From contig NC_064036.1 of NCBI RefSeq assembly GCF_932526225.1, positions 14,067,181 through 14,131,180 of the forward strand: a stretch of 64,000 nt of DNA, given 5' to 3'. Shown piece after piece: positions 23,657 to 37,661 of the stretch (positions are counted from its first letter, which is position 1; every line of letters starts with the position of its first letter). The translations under genes and the position numbers were made by a program. Under the pieces are notes generated by a model. The model saw only the letters and a program-made list of their open reading frames with translations. It had not been told where the DNA came from and ran no database searches. Source of the DNA: Nematostella vectensis. Taxonomy: Eukaryota; Cnidaria; Anthozoa; Actiniaria; Edwardsiidae.

Positions 23657-23868
23657 GGGGGGGGGGGAGGGGTTGAGTATTCGGTTCTGAAGACATGCGT
23701 TTCTCACGAACCAGACCCTCCGGATTCTTCGCTCTGGACGATTCCCCCCCCCCCCCCCCCCCCCCATCCCCCTGAAAATTCCTGGGCGTTTGACTACTCC
23801 CCCCCCCCCCCCCCCCCACGAATCCCGAATTTCCAATCCCCTCAATGTGGGGGGGGGGGGGGGGGGGG
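23657..23868. repeat. Cluster of long G and C homopolymers
   Basis: Four runs: 11 G at 23657, 22 C at 23744, 19 C at 23799 and 20 G at 23849. ORFs over them are artefacts. The C-then-G order could fold as a hairpin or form G-quadruplexes; run lengths may also be assembly-sensitive. Confidence 0.9.
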
Positions 23869-23914
23869 TCCTTGAAAAGCTTGAAAAGTATCTGAAGCTA
23901 TCATTGAATCTTGC

Positions 23915-24050
23915 CATTACGGACGTCTAGATAGGGTAGCGAGGGTGTCCGTAATCTCTAGGCTACCGACGGTTGGATGTTTCATTCACGATATAACGAT
24001 TGTATTTTTGTCCGTTATAAAGCAGTGTCCGTGATAGAGAAAGCTTACTG
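23915..24050. repeat. GTGTCCGTAAT-type repeat
   Basis: Contains TTACGGACG, GGTGTCCGTAATC, GTCCGTTATAAAG and CAGTGTCCGTGATAG in series. Same type as at 22620-22780. Confidence 0.45.
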
Positions 24051-26087
24051 CACAAGGCTAGGTTATCCGATTGACCGAATGTGACCGGGTTTGATACGCC
24101 CTACATCCCTTTGGCTGATTAAGTATCCAGCTGTAAGTAGCATGTCATAAATAGAATCCTCGTACAGTCATCGCAAAGGCCTTCATTCCAGCCGCCCTTC
24201 AGTAATATGGAGACGCGTGTTATCATGAGCAGACCCTGGAGCACACGATCAGACGCAAGTCATCAAACGAACGGCACACACCGCATAACACTTCCTGTTG
24301 ATGCGTGATAGCATACAATTCCCATTTTGGGTGCATTAAAAATAACTAATTGTAAAAAAAATAAACAGTTGTAATTGTTACAAATAGATCTAGGTATGAT
24401 AAACACGTGGAACGTGAGTTGCTTGATGCGTATTCGATGGGAATAACCCATTTTTCGAGTGATGACGGACAAGTAGATATCCCTCCCTTGACCCCACGTC
24501 TTAACTTAACTTAACATCTGTTTTATGCTTTCCTTTTCCACGTGTTGGGCAGGGGCGGCGGAAGGGGATTTATATATGAAGCGGATTTATATATGAACGT
24601 TTTTAAAAGAAACGGGTTTCAGCGATACATAAGCAACCGACAACAAATTTGTCGAACAGTTTAAAATCCCGTGCATAAAAATCTAGGTTATCCCCCGAGT
24701 TTTTATTAATAGCGCTTAAGAAACCAGCAACAACCCCTCCCAAATGAAACCACTACAGCCCCTGTTGGAGGAGCACAGTTGTCAACTCGCTGGCTGATCC
24801 AACCCGATAAGGCGATTACCACGTGGGCGATCACTCCTTGCTCACCTCACAACTAACAAGAGATAACATGGTAACAGAGGAAGTAATACCACCGTTTGGG
24901 GTATTTATTGTAAGAGAATCATAAGGGATACAGATCTCGCTATGCCAGAGGTCAACACTAAACTTAAGATATTTTAAAGATGAAAGATCTTATCAGGGAT
25001 GATGAGTAAAAATATGAAATCTTCCTGACCTTTACTCTCTCGAAAAAAGTTGCCGATTAGCAGGCAGGGCCTAGATGAAGATGGATCTCATCGGCTCATG
25101 ACTGAAGAACAAGAAGAAGATTTGCCTTGAATAAGACTCAAAAAAGGAATGTTATAACTCTATCATTAAATAGAACCTAAAATGCAATCGACTATAGCAA
25201 AGATTGAGACCAAGAGAGGGGGGGGAGGAGCGTTTATTCAAAACCTTCTGTCAATAGTCAGGAAAGGTCAAACGCCGGGAACAAGCCGTCTACTGACGTT
25301 CAATATTCCACGCTAAAGTCCGTCTTGAACATGTGGCTTACCATGGCTAGCTTACGAGCCCCGAAGGCATGTAAAGCCGCCCTTGACTGAAAAAGCCTGT
25401 TGATGATTAAGGACTTGTGCGGTTGTGCGTCGCAATCGAGAGCATGATTTCGAGATAAGCATCGTTTCAACCCTAAAGATGTAGACTCGCTTAGAAGAGA
25501 TGATCAAAGACTCGTAATAAAAAGAAATAGACTCGCTTAGAAAAGATGATCAAAGACTCATAATATGTGAATGGCATATAGAGAAGCCGTGAGTCTCATT
25601 AACATCGCAATTTTCTTTTGTAATTGCTATTTTCTTACCATGTTTCATTTTGGAATTTTATGGTGAATTAGGTATACAACTAGATGGTTATTTCGAGTCT
25701 TTGCCACATAATCATCTCCCATTAGTTGAATGAAAAGGGTCTGCCTTCAAGCCAAATGGAAAAAGAAAAATATGGGAATCAATTTAGTTTCCACGTTTTA
25801 TGTAATATTTCTATATTGAATTTGTATTATTCTTATCAGTGCCGTAACAGGCCTCGAAACAATTCAGACCCCCTCCTCTGGGCCCTTAGGCCCTGCTTAT
25901 CTGCTAATTGTATGTCACCTCTTAATTGTTTTTATTTTGGATAAGCGAAAGCCGTTGTATGTTCGACAGCAATTATGAACAACTCATCCGAACACAATAC
26001 ATCACCTGTCTTGGTGGGATTTCGAAAACAACTGATATTGCAGAGGACAGAAATAGCTATTTCTGCAGGAACGCAAGGCACAGGCGT

Positions 26088-26185
26088 ACATAAATGTATA
26101 AATGCCTGTCACATAATAGCATAAAAGCATAATGCAGAAATGCCTGTCGACATAATGGGAATGTAGAAATGCCCGTCACATCTTA
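26088..26185. repeat. ATAATAGCATAATGCAGAAATGCC array, part 1
   Basis: Three or four diverged units containing AATGCCTGTCACATAATAGC and CATAATGCAGAAATGCC. The same repeat resumes at 27376-27535. Confidence 0.6.
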
Positions 26186-26494
26186 TATCTAATACGCTAA
26201 GGAAAAGGTGTGTGCCATCTCTCACAGAGAAAAGGAGTAACTAGAAAACTCAAGAACCACACGAATGACAATCCGTAGTTAAAAGGGTGTATCGGGAGTG
26301 GTTTCCACTTTGAAGTGATAAGGCAAAGAGAAGCTGCAATTCAATTATTTTTCTTAGCGAGAGAAAGCACACAAAGTTCGTTTAAAATTTCAAATCGTGA
26401 ATCTTGAATCTTGAAAAAGGCGCTTTAATACGACCAAAGAACACGCAAAAAGTAAACATAAACAAAACACTAGACTACACACGTCTTTTCGGCA

Positions 26495-26600
26495 AGTTGT
26501 TTTTTTTATTTTTCACTAATTTTCATTTTCGCCCTATGTTTACCGTAAAATAGATAGGGACAAAGAAAGAGCTTGGGCTAACTGTGCTCTCCACAGAGCC
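26495..26600. repeat. Dispersed repeat, copy 2 of 2
   Basis: Matches 1540-1640 in block order, including TTTATTTTTCACT, CTATGTTTACCGTAA and GGGCTAACTGTGCT. Lies inside the segment that separates the two parts of the 26088/27376 array. Confidence 0.45.
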
Positions 26601-27375
26601 AAAAAGGATTCCTAACTCACAGCCAAAAGCACCATTGACAGCCAGAACTTCGTGGTTTTTCACAAAAATCACAATTAATGTTCAGGCGAAAAAAATAAAA
26701 TAAAGCACAATGTTGACAGGATATCACCTTTTGAAGACTTTGTTTGCGTCTTGCACGACACGACGTAAGCCACCAAGCGCGCGAGGTTTTAAAACTGCCA
26801 CAATAATATCGATTAAATGCTTAAATATTAGATTAAACTATAGAATAAAAACTGATTCTAAACCACTTTCAACTTCCATTTGTTGTTAGATTTAGTTCTG
26901 ATATCTTGTCTGTCCATGTTTTCTGCGTAAATATGACAAAGCAGATCTCAAGCTGAGCCGATCATAAAGAGCTTATAAGTACGGCCACATATCTTCATCA
27001 CCAAAAATACTACCAAAAATCAAGACCGGGCCGATAAAGCAAGGATTCGTGCTTTTCGATGCCCATACAAACGTGTTGGAAAAACCTTTGATTGCATTTG
27101 ACTTGAATGTCGGCGTGCGAACTCCCATGAATTTCCCGCCAAACACTCTGAACATAGGGCCCCCAATAAGGAAAAGTGAAGGAAATATTTTTGGCGTAGT
27201 TTTAGCGTAGCATATAAAATTTCTGTGATCGATCAGGTTGTATGTAGACGCTCGCTGCATTTGATTTGTAATAAATATATCGGTAGCAATCCTGTTATAT
27301 GGTTTCTTTATTTCCAATATGACAATGTCTTATGAATTATAAACGTGAATGTTTCACGGGTACCCACTACCACCG

Positions 27376-27535
27376 TAATAGCATAATGCAGAAATGCCTG
27401 TCAAATAATGGGAATACAGAAATGCCTGTCACATAATAGCATAATGCAGAAATGCATGCCACATAATGGGAATGCAGAATGCCTGTCACATAATAGCATA
27501 ATAGCATATATAGAAATGCTAGTCACATAGTAGCA
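27376..27535. repeat. ATAATAGCATAATGCAGAAATGCC array, part 2
   Basis: Five or six units of about 27-30 bases with AATGCCTGTCACATAATAGC and TAATGGGAATGCAGAA. The partner array lies 1.2 kb upstream. Confidence 0.65.
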
Positions 27536-30500
27536 TGTACAACAGGTCCTACACCAAGTAAAGTGGTTTGCCATTAAATGCTTTATTCTGAATGAGGGAT
27601 GAAATTTATGTTTATTTGTTTTCTTTAATCAAGATTTAGAAAAGTTATGCTGTACCGCCCAGAGCCTTAGCAAAATGGCAATCAAGTAGAAAAGGAAAAG
27701 GAAAAGGAAAGGAAAGGAAAGGTGAAGTACTAGAGATGGTTAAAATAAAGCAATGTCGCTTCGCCGCAGTGCTCGCTATCCATGTTTCCTCGGCTTGGTA
27801 TTTGTGGTTTAGACCCCGCAAGAATGTCTTGAATGAGATACATTGTTTGAATTGTGCATTGAATTTGTAAGAGCTCTTCTATGCTTGAAATACAAGCAAG
27901 ACAAATAATGTTTTATAAGCTATCATTCATAGGATACATTAAGCGATACATTAAGCCGTGTGTAACCTTTCTCCAAAAGAAGTACTCCAATAATCTGTGC
28001 AAAAAATGTGAAAACTTAGTGAGTTTTTTTATAGGCGCATTACGGGGAAAACAACAACCAGCTTAACTGTTTTTCGCCCGGGAATTGAATCCTACAAAAT
28101 GCACCTGGTAATTGTGCTCGCGCCACGTGTTCCATTGTGCGGTTTTATCTCCTTACTGCAAATTACTGCAAATGCCATTTGCTTGTTCGCGCATCACCTA
28201 GCACCTTATGTACACATCTCGTATTCACTGATTTAAAAACCTTGGTATTTCTCCTCTGCGTAAATCATACTGTGAGTGATATATTATGAGAATTCTTGCG
28301 CTTGAAAACAAATCACGATCATGACTCAATTGTATATTGGGTTTTGTATAAGCAAACAAGAGAGTAATTGAGGTGAAATACGTCATCAAAATTAGCCAGT
28401 CTGTCTCATCTGGTAATAGCATTCTTCTCTGACTTCTCTTTTAGCTTAAAACAAATGATATAATCAATTTGCACAAAAAATGGACTAAAACTTCACCGAC
28501 GAGCATTTCACTTATTCGCACTCGTGTCATTTTCCCTTTTTTTTCTTTCACAATTTCGGGAAAAAAGGAATACCAATATCGAAACTAGAGTGATGCAAAT
28601 AAAGCAAGAGAACGACGATAGAAAAATACCAATGAAAAGAAGAAAAAATATGGTTTACGTGCGCTGGATACAATAACTTGATCTTTTGTTAATCCAAGAT
28701 GTCATCGGCCCCGGGCAAGGAAAGATATTTATTAATAAACAGTTGACGAAGACAAGCACTTATGGAACCCGATGCAGGAATAAAAACACTGCAAGCATTT
28801 GACTGGCTTATGTCTGGTTGACGGAATATAGTACAATTAACAAGGCCGTTAGGTCGTCAAAAGTAAAAAGGTTTTACAACCCCTGACAAAAAAGCATCAC
28901 GTTTATTTGCACCCACCCATGGCGACCAATTAAGGCAGGCTTCTGTGAAGCCTTGTTTTGAGTATTTTTTCGCTTGAGCAACTGAGATTCCGAATTTGCG
29001 CCGCTATGCACGATCATGAACACTGCTTCGTTCTACCATCACTTGTTCTCTCCCCATTACTAGTTTAACATTCTTATCATTGTTAAGCATTTAAAGCAAA
29101 CTCTTCGCTGTTCTATTTAGCAAGCTTTTTATTTGCCGTTGTTATTAGATTCTACGGACGTGATGAATCGTAACGACTTTCACGGTGTTGACTCTGAAAG
29201 AGCATTTCATGTTCTCACGGTTCCCATAAAAGTCATTTCAAAGAAATTACGCTAAAAGAAAAATATACTGAAATGTTTATCTTTCTTATAGTGAGAAATA
29301 CCACAAATTTAAAAAAAAATGTTTCAAAACGTAAATTCGTTACGTACAAAAATCATCGTTCTATTCCCTTGCAATGTATAAAATCTAAATGTATTAGGTA
29401 CTAGTTACCATTGTTTTTCTAGCAGTTTCGACACTAGTACCTACACTCTGTGATCCAGTGGATATCTAACCCCTACGCACAACCTGACGTGGTTGCATGC
29501 ATCACCTTATTATGATCAAAATCTTGGATGAAAAAAAAAATCCCCCTAAATCCCTCCCTTTCACGCATAAGCACGAAAAACAGCAAGAACTTAAAAAAAA
29601 AAACCGTTCAACAAATTCCCTTCGCACTTGAACCTTATGTTAAATTGTTTCAAATGAAAAATTATAGCAATTTTTAATGTATTCACCTTCAAGAAGACTG
29701 TTTTTTTTCTCGCTCCATTAACCCAATTGAATTTAAAACTCGTTAACGGTATCGGGTCTATCATAAGAATCTCGCTTCAGTACATATCTTTTTAAAATCA
29801 TCAAACGAATACCGTTTTCAAAGTTATCTTAACTTGATTGGAAAACTTTCGCAAAGTAGCAATCTACTTTTGATGACAATGCTTGAGGAATGCGAAACTT
29901 TTAACTGGTTCACAACACTAAACCATTTCCAACTGAAATAATTAGAAAAGCCATTCATGTGCAATGGGCTGTAAATAAATAACCATCTTTGGAAACTTTA
30001 TCGATTTTCTGTTTTCTCTGTTTTATAGTTTCTCTATAACAACCTTAAAAACAGGAATTTGTAAAACGTTACGACATCTAAAACCTGAATACTTACATAT
30101 AAAAAGATAACTTATCGAGTTTGGTAACTATCTCCAAAAATCCTTTATTTTGTTTTCTACATGAGTCGACACATCCTATATTTCAGTTACAAACAAATTA
30201 AGAAAGAAGTAGAAGAGAGGGGTTTGGAAATGAGTAGAACTTTATTCGAGATTCTCGTTGAGTCAACTCATCTCACACACGAGCAGTTCCTCTGACAAAT
30301 TCTCCTTGGAGACAAAACAAAACTGTGATCAACAAAATTCCCTAAATTCGCTCATCTAAAACTAAATTTGCGGGTAGAATTCAAGTTTCTCCTATAAGAA
30401 GCCCCAGTCGATTATTTGTCACTTCTGACCTTTTTGCTCACGAAACAAGATAGAAAGTTTTATTTTCGCATGGGTGAAGCCGAAAGAGATGAATCATCAA

Positions 30501-33500
30501 AACACGTCCATTCCCCAATTGAGAAACCTCAACAAATTTATTCTCAACCTTTCTATTAAACCTTTCTAATTAAGAGATTATTATATGTATGATGGTTAAA
30601 CTTGAATATCGTTAATGGTTTAAATAAAACAGCGAATTGCCAAATTGCAGTTGACACTAAACTGGGTTCTCGGGATGCGGCGACACTGAATGGATTCTCT
30701 GAAGTTGACACTTCAATGGCTTTATGGTAGCTAAGAATGTGTTCCTAAAAACCCTTAAGGGATAAATCTAAGCTAGAAAAAGAAGAAATAATTAAAAGTC
30801 TCAATATGATGGCAGGTTTCGAAACGACTCGGAGACAGGGCGTCGTCTGGGAGTTGGATAGTACTATATTTATTACTTCAATAACTCTCGTAAACGAAGA
30901 AGATTACTTAGCGAAAATATGCTTTACATATAAATTGCCTTTATTCATTTAAGTTAAAGTTTTAAAACGACATAATTAGAGTTTTATTATTTTAGAAGAA
31001 ACAAGCCACATATATTTAACAAGGTAATGCACTATTTAACTTAACCTTGCAATTGAAAAAGGGGCCTTATTGCTTTTGTGAGTTAGTCATTAGATTATAT
31101 CATCATAGCGTCGGTTGTGTTATTTCCTCCTACGCAATCGCATTGTTCTACTTTCAACAACTTTATTCAACTGCATTCCGAAGCACTGAAGTATAAAAAA
31201 TTATACCTGTGTCAAGAAAACAATATCCTAACATCTCTAACCAAACACACCAATACTCTTAAAAAAGACCGACAGATCCCACCACGGCTTAGATTTGTCT
31301 AAAGTCTGGTGCGAGAGGAAATGGTTTCGTGAAGAAAAGATAGGTTCAAAGGCATGTCTTATTTTTATGTTAATTCCATAAAAGCGCAATGGACTGTAGT
31401 TTTTGTACGGTTCATTGAATAAACGCCATAAAATCCTAATGTATTTACATCAAATCCGTGCACATCGCGTATTTCGATCCCTCTGTTTCTAGTTCTTGAT
31501 ACCCATTCACTGGGAAGAACAGAGGGGCAAGTTTGAAATAAAATATTCGTTTCAGGATTGAAACTTAGCTCAAAGGTACGAGAGCCTAGGTTAAAAAAAC
31601 CTAACCGGAAAAAACAAGGCCTTCAAAGGGTTCGACTTATTTAAAACCTGTTAATTGAGTGAGTAACTGGACTGAAAAAAGCCTTGTTTTCTTGTGACAA
31701 AATAGGTTTGGGCCCAACCCAACCCACCCCGAAAATGTTATGTTCTATCATTCCACAAAAATAAGAAGAAACGTTTGACTCATGAATTGCCGTTGACGTT
31801 CCACTTGAGTGTAATATGCAATCTTGTCACTCTCAAACAATATATTATAAAGAATAGGAGCGATGACAATAGGGATTCAAATTGTGTATATTTTTCACCA
31901 CAAAAGAAAACCAGTGTTTATCCTGCAATGTTGACGCGGTTTCCAAGGAATTTGGAAATGCTTCATATTGTCGACTCTAGGGAAATCCTTAGAATAACAG
32001 TAAAACACTTTCTGCCATTGAAACTTGAAAAAGATGCGATAAAGAAGGATAAACTATATTTTATTAACGTTCTTTAAATATCTCTACGTGAAAATATCTG
32101 CTTTGGGTTCTGGTTCGCTAAGCTTTGTGTCTTTTTTGAATATTAATCAGAGGAGTTAATAAAACTCTTAGCTAGATACGCACAGTGCTTTGTGGACCAT
32201 GAAAAAGGAAAAACAATAATGATATAGTTACTGGTGGCACTTCATTCCTGCACGTCTCTTTTGCTGCGATCAAAATTTGATCTTACGCGCCATATCCAAA
32301 CCCTATGAAAACTTTTTACCAAACGCTAGACTTTCTTTGAGTTTTCATTGCTATTTGTATTGTTTGTCAAACTGTGGGGATTAAATGTTGTATCCTCGAT
32401 GCTTGAATTTCTAACTTCGAAACGAGCTTAGGGACAAAATATACTTAATACAAAACATTTTAAATCCTTTATAAATCTTGCAACCTATGATTAACTATGA
32501 ACAGCCTAGATAATTTTTTTCAACCTTAAACGCATGTTCATAATGTGTTTATATATGCTTCACTTTAAAAGTGGTGTGAGAAAGTGAAGGCACGAAAAAG
32601 TGTAAAGTATAATGAATGCACATCGGTACCATTTAAGTTGCCGAAACTATTTAGAAAGACAATAAAGTTTGAATTTTACGCGTTATGCTTGGCAAATATT
32701 CATCAGAAATTATGCCTTAGGGGGCTTACGACGTATTTCCATCTATGACAAACAAACCACCAAAATAAACAGCCAAAATTTAATTCATTCTCTACCTTCG
32801 ATATTTTTTTAAATTGTTACTAGCTGCAGTTTTACGGTCACTCCAAAGCACAGCGTGATTGAAGTCTACTGTTAAGTGCTCTTTTTCAGTGCAATATCAG
32901 AATTCCATGTAAAGTCGGGCAGAAACAACCTCAAAAACAAGTTATGCAAATCCTTTTGTGTTGTAAATAAGCCCGCAAAGAAAACGGGGTCCCGAAAATG
33001 CATTTCTTTAGCTAAAAAGGGTCGCCCAAGGAATTTTGTAAATTTGTGTCATTCTAACCTCCAAACCGAGCTAAGTATTGCAAAAATATGAGTCTATTTT
33101 TGTTTGGGGTTGATTGAAATTCATCAAATTGAGTGGAGAGATTTTCTACGCTCGGTTGATCTTTGGCCACGTGGTATATTGACAGAAATCTAATCAGCAG
33201 CAGAGATCACCGGAATTCGAGAGGTCATGTTTAGATGAACGCAACTAATATGAAACGACTTCGATCAATTATTCGATCCTTCACTAGATCGTATAACTTC
33301 ACCGGTTCTAATAAGACCTATTACAATGAAGCCCCAACAGACCTCACGCATTTTCGTTTCAAACACTTAATCGCACACTTCCGGTGAAGGCCCGTTTCCT
33401 GTCGTGGCCCAGTGAAGGCAAATATTGACAAGCGAATTACACTTGGTAGCATTCCTAACTTGCAAGCTTCACCAAAACCCCCTTACTATCGAGAATATCT

Positions 33501-33792
33501 CGCGATCAAAAGTGAAATTTGAGTGGCTAGTTTTCATGTGTTCATGGGCGTGGGATTCAGTGTCGATCAGAACGGGGCGGAAGATTCAACTCAATGCAAA
33601 TTTCAACCATTACGTCACTGAAGGAATTCTCCGTTTGAATGGTCACCACTGAATTATGCTAAAGATAGATTTATGCATCTAATAAACACATATAGGTATG
33701 CGCTTCTAGCGGCGGGCGCATTTAGGTGATCCCAGCGTACTACACACATCGTCATTTCCCTGGTTTTTGGGAATTTCCAAATCCTAACCAGG

Positions 33793-36700
33793 ATGCCGAG
33801 AGCATTTCTAATCAAGGCTAAAACCCGGGTTCCTACCCAAAAAAAGGACAGACCAAGTGAAGATGAGCCCACAAGTGAACATTCAGCATGGGATTCTTAC
33901 AGACAAGGTGAGATTTCGTAATTTAATTTTCTGCTCAACAGGTCAAAAAGTAGAAAAACTCAATTCGGTTTTTGCGATGTCTTGTAAGCCTGAATATTCC
34001 ATCAAGCATTCCGCGGCAATGTGGTCTTTATCTACCTAGTTTCGATACTTTATAAGTAGAGGGATCTAGTGCTTTGATTTCGGGAATTTTGGATCTTTTC
34101 CAGCGCTGTTTAAAAGTTTGTTCAGCGTAAACAAAACTCTAAAAAACTTCACCCAGACTTGTTAAAACCCCGAAAATACCACCAGATATGTGTTTTCTTT
34201 CTAGTTTTGGTAGATATGCCTCGCGTATTTTTATTTTCTCGTGTGGAGTGGTATTTTAGGAAGCACTTTTTGATAGTTTGTACTGACAAGTTGAAACACA
34301 ATTAGTGCAAGTGGCGCGCTTTTTGCAGCGCGCATTCCGAAATGCAATTTGTAGTCGGAAATTGAATTGCCACAATTTTTCGCTTGCGTAAAAAAATTGT
34401 TTATTGAAAATAACATTTTCCGTGTAAAACGTAAGTAAATTAAACTTGGGAATTTCTTTCATCTAGACTTTCCCGTGGGTGGACGCGTGACCAGTGAAAA
34501 TTTCCCAGTTCATGTCCCCGAGGTTGTCAGGAAACCCGATGCCTACCAAGAATTTAAGAACAAGCCAAAGGTATCGATTGAAACCCGAGACGCCAGCCAG
34601 ATCTACAGGCCACGAGTTTCAAGCCCACCTCACGATTATCAACAAGTCAACAACGCAGAGCTTCGCACTGTGTATAGAGAGAAAAATAAGCGCGCTCTCG
34701 TGGACTCTAGCGTCTCTACCGAGGAATCTGCGACGAAAAAAACGCGTCAAGAGCTTCCGAAAAAGAACAAAGTTCAGAATCATGAATTTGAGGGAAGCGA
34801 GCGCAGGCGAGGGAACTTTAATTCCATGCAAGCAGAGCTCGAGACAAGAGGGTTTAGAAATTATACGCATGGACAGCGCCATTACGCTAATGAGCGCCGT
34901 GATAACGAGCGCAGAGAAAGGAGCAAGAAACCTCAAGGGAGTGCTGATAAAGAGCCTCACACTCAACACCGACAGCACTCATTTGCATTGCTGAATGGCG
35001 CCGAGTCAACCAACCGAGAAAAAATGAGCCTTTCACGCCGGATTGACGCGAACAATAACGGGATTGAGAAGAATGAAGGCTTGGACAATGTGAAGATCGT
35101 GGAGTATCACTCAATCAGCGCTCCGAGGAGAGAAAATTTGTACAACGAGAACAATCAGCACGGGCATGCCAGAACACAACCACAGGTATACCGCGAGCCT
35201 ACCAGGACCTCTACTGTTGCACACAGCATCCCAGCTCCTGTTGCAAGTGTCCCACAACCACCTCCACAACCAGCCCAACAACCAGCTTCACATCCAAGCG
35301 CATCTAGCAGACAGGACGAAGCAAAAGTTGTGTACGTTCCTGTCTACCCTGTCGCCCAGGGACCTAATGGGGTCATTTATGAACCCATTCCTAATGCTAC
35401 ACCCATTATGGCAAAGGACGCTGTAAAGTATGAGCCACCACAGCAGCAGAGGCAGTCCCCACCCCAGCCCAGCCCTACTGGTGCACCCCCACAGAGACCA
35501 CACCCACCACCTCAGCAGCCGTCACCCCGCCCACCCATGGGGGTACCACACAGAGGGTATGAGCCTCCTCAGCCCCAGCAGTTAGCAGCCTCACCAGCAC
35601 CTCAGCACTTCCTGCCACGCCAACAACACCCTCAGGGTCAGGTCATAGTGCAACAGCAGCCCCCCTATCCTCCAGCGCACAGCGGGGCAGTGTCATACAC
35701 CATGACAAGACCAGTGCACCCACAGTACCAGCAAACGCAGCCAAATCATCAGCCGCAGCTAATCTACACTCAGCCTTCTCCCCCAGCCTCAGCACCAGTC
35801 ACCCCACAACAGTACCAGCCCCCAAGACATGCAGTACCCACATCCCAACCATACCAGGCAGTGCAGCGGCCTTTCAACGGGCAGTACCAACAGCAGCAAG
35901 CATACCAGGCAGCTCGCAGTCCTCCAGCACCTGGTCAGCCCCAATACCACCCTGCCCAGCAGATACAGTACCAGAATCCTGGCAACTACAGGGTTCATAG
36001 GGGCCCGCCACAGAGACCCCCACCACTGCCATCACAGCCCCAGCTTGCAGAGAAACCAGCTCTGCAGTCACCGTCGTACCCCCAAGAGAGTGCTAGTAGG
36101 CTTCCCACACCTCATTACAGTCACAGCAGCCATGGACAAGAACCAAAGTTTGTGTACACTTCACCCCCGGCAGAGTTTGCCAGTCCTGTGTATAGAGTTC
36201 CTTCCAAGGAAGGAGAGAAGAAGGATGACCATTTTCACAATGGCAGCCACAAGAGTGGGTCCAGAAAGAGAAAGTCTTCTAACCCAGCTCATGCAGTACC
36301 ACAGGGGCAGCGTCACATCCAGGCTGTGCCAAGCCCTCCTGACAGCTACTCGGAGCAGCCAAGTCCAGTTGAAGCTGAGCTGAGGTGCAGCGAGAGACTT
36401 GTGGGCTCCCCTCACCAGGGTCGTAGCCCACTCAACAGATCCAGCCTTATCATTACCCCACCCGGATCGCCAAACGAAGAGAATAGCATGGTAACTGTCA
36501 TGGTACGTGACCAGGGAATCCAGGCTTGCCCTCGTCCTGGCTGGGAGCAGCCAGACTCACCTCATATTAACCAGATGAACCGACCTCCCAGTCGTAACAA
36601 CAGTCTGCAATCAGAGAGCTCAGAGGAAGGGGGTTCAGAGGACGAGGATCCAGACGACTGGCCTACAGAGAAAGAAAACATGTACACAGAGGATGGAACG

Positions 36701-37522
36701 CTGGTCGTACATATCCCCTACTCTCACTCACAGCGTAAGATGAAGGGTAGGCGTGGAAACGTGCGGTTCACATGTCGTTATTGCAGCAAGGGATTTCAAT
36801 GGCACTCGCACTTGGCCTCACACGAGCGCACTCATACAGGAGAAAAACCTTTCAAATGTCCAGAGTGTCAGCGTGCATTCTGCCGTGCTGACGGACTACA
36901 GTGTCACATGCTTGTGCACAACAAGAAAAAGATGTACAAGTGTAACTTCTGCGGCAAGGGATTTAATGACAAGATTGTGTTGGAGAAACACATCTACTCA
37001 CACACAGGAGTGAAGCCATTCAAATGCGAGTACTGTGGAAGGGCATTCAGTGACTCTCTCTCTATTGAGAAACATTTACTGGTTCACACAGGCACAAAAC
37101 CATACAAGTGCCAGTACTGTGTGCGTTCCTTTAATGACTCTCAGATGCTTGTTAGGCATATTAGGAGCCATACAGGTGAAAAGCCATTCAAATGTAAGCA
37201 CTGCTCTATGGCATTTAGTAAGCAGAGTGCACTTATCATTCACACTCGCGTTCACACAGGTGAGAAACCTTATAAATGTCCACACTGTACTAAGTCTTTT
37301 TCAATCTCAGGTAATCTTCAGCGCCACATACTTATACACACAGGTGAGCGTCCGTATAAATGCAGTAAATGTCCTAAAGCATTTAACAACCCTAGCCACC
37401 TGTCCCGGCACATTAGCAAGCTACATGCGCCACAACCACACACTAAGTCTCCAGAGTCATATGCATACCAGGAGCCTATCCCTGAGCCATATGCACCAGC
37501 ACCAGTCATGACACAACAGTAG
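33793..37522 (+). CDS. SNAG-domain C2H2 zinc-finger transcription factor
   Basis: Two exons: 33793-33907 and 34467-37522, joined in phase 1 (CAAG|GTGAGA donor, TTTCTTTCATCTAG acceptor), 1056 residues. The start [12 protein letters not shown] is a SNAG domain, as in Gfi1, Snail and Ovo proteins, which recruits LSD1/CoREST for repression; -3 is A. Residues about 290-570 are proline/glutamine-rich. An acidic patch (SEDEDPDDW) precedes eight C2H2 fingers at about 806-1026, mostly with TGEKP-type linkers; the linker between fingers 2 and 3 is NKKKM, and finger 8 ends H-x4-H. Gfi1 has six fingers and Ovo four, so this is not a plain member of either. Expected to act in the nucleus as a sequence-specific repressor (inference). 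No in-frame ATG exists in the large exon before residue 160, which supports the upstream start. Confidence 0.88.
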
Positions 37523-37655
37523 AGATGTATTACATATTATATTTATATTTATTCAGAAATAATATTAAGATCAACTTTATAAGTAGAGTTTACACAATTT
37601 CTTTCAAGCCTGTAATAAGACTTCTGTAAACTTAAGTTTTTTTTTGTTTTCCCTA

Positions 37656-37661
37656 AATAAA
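37656..37661 (+). terminator. Candidate poly(A) signal
   Basis: AATAAA 134 bases past the SNAG factor stop codon. Confidence 0.4.

Larger units (their letters stand above)
24060..33792. other. Long intergenic region without recognisable genes
   Basis: About 9.7 kb of AT-rich DNA. ORFs are all near random length; the longest (26973-27317, minus, 114 codons) has no domain or splice support. Identified contents are the repeats noted separately. Distal regulatory DNA for the SNAG factor downstream is possible but not visible as such. Confidence 0.5.

Noticed and set aside
23564..23917. Proline- or glycine-run ORFs
   Set aside because: Products of C and G homopolymers.
26973..27317. 114-codon minus ORF
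   Set aside because: No motif, no splice support, composition like the surrounding AT-rich spacer.
34494..37511. Other-frame ORFs across the zinc-finger exon (up to 184 codons)
   Set aside because: Shadows caused by the base composition of the P/Q-rich and finger-coding sequence.
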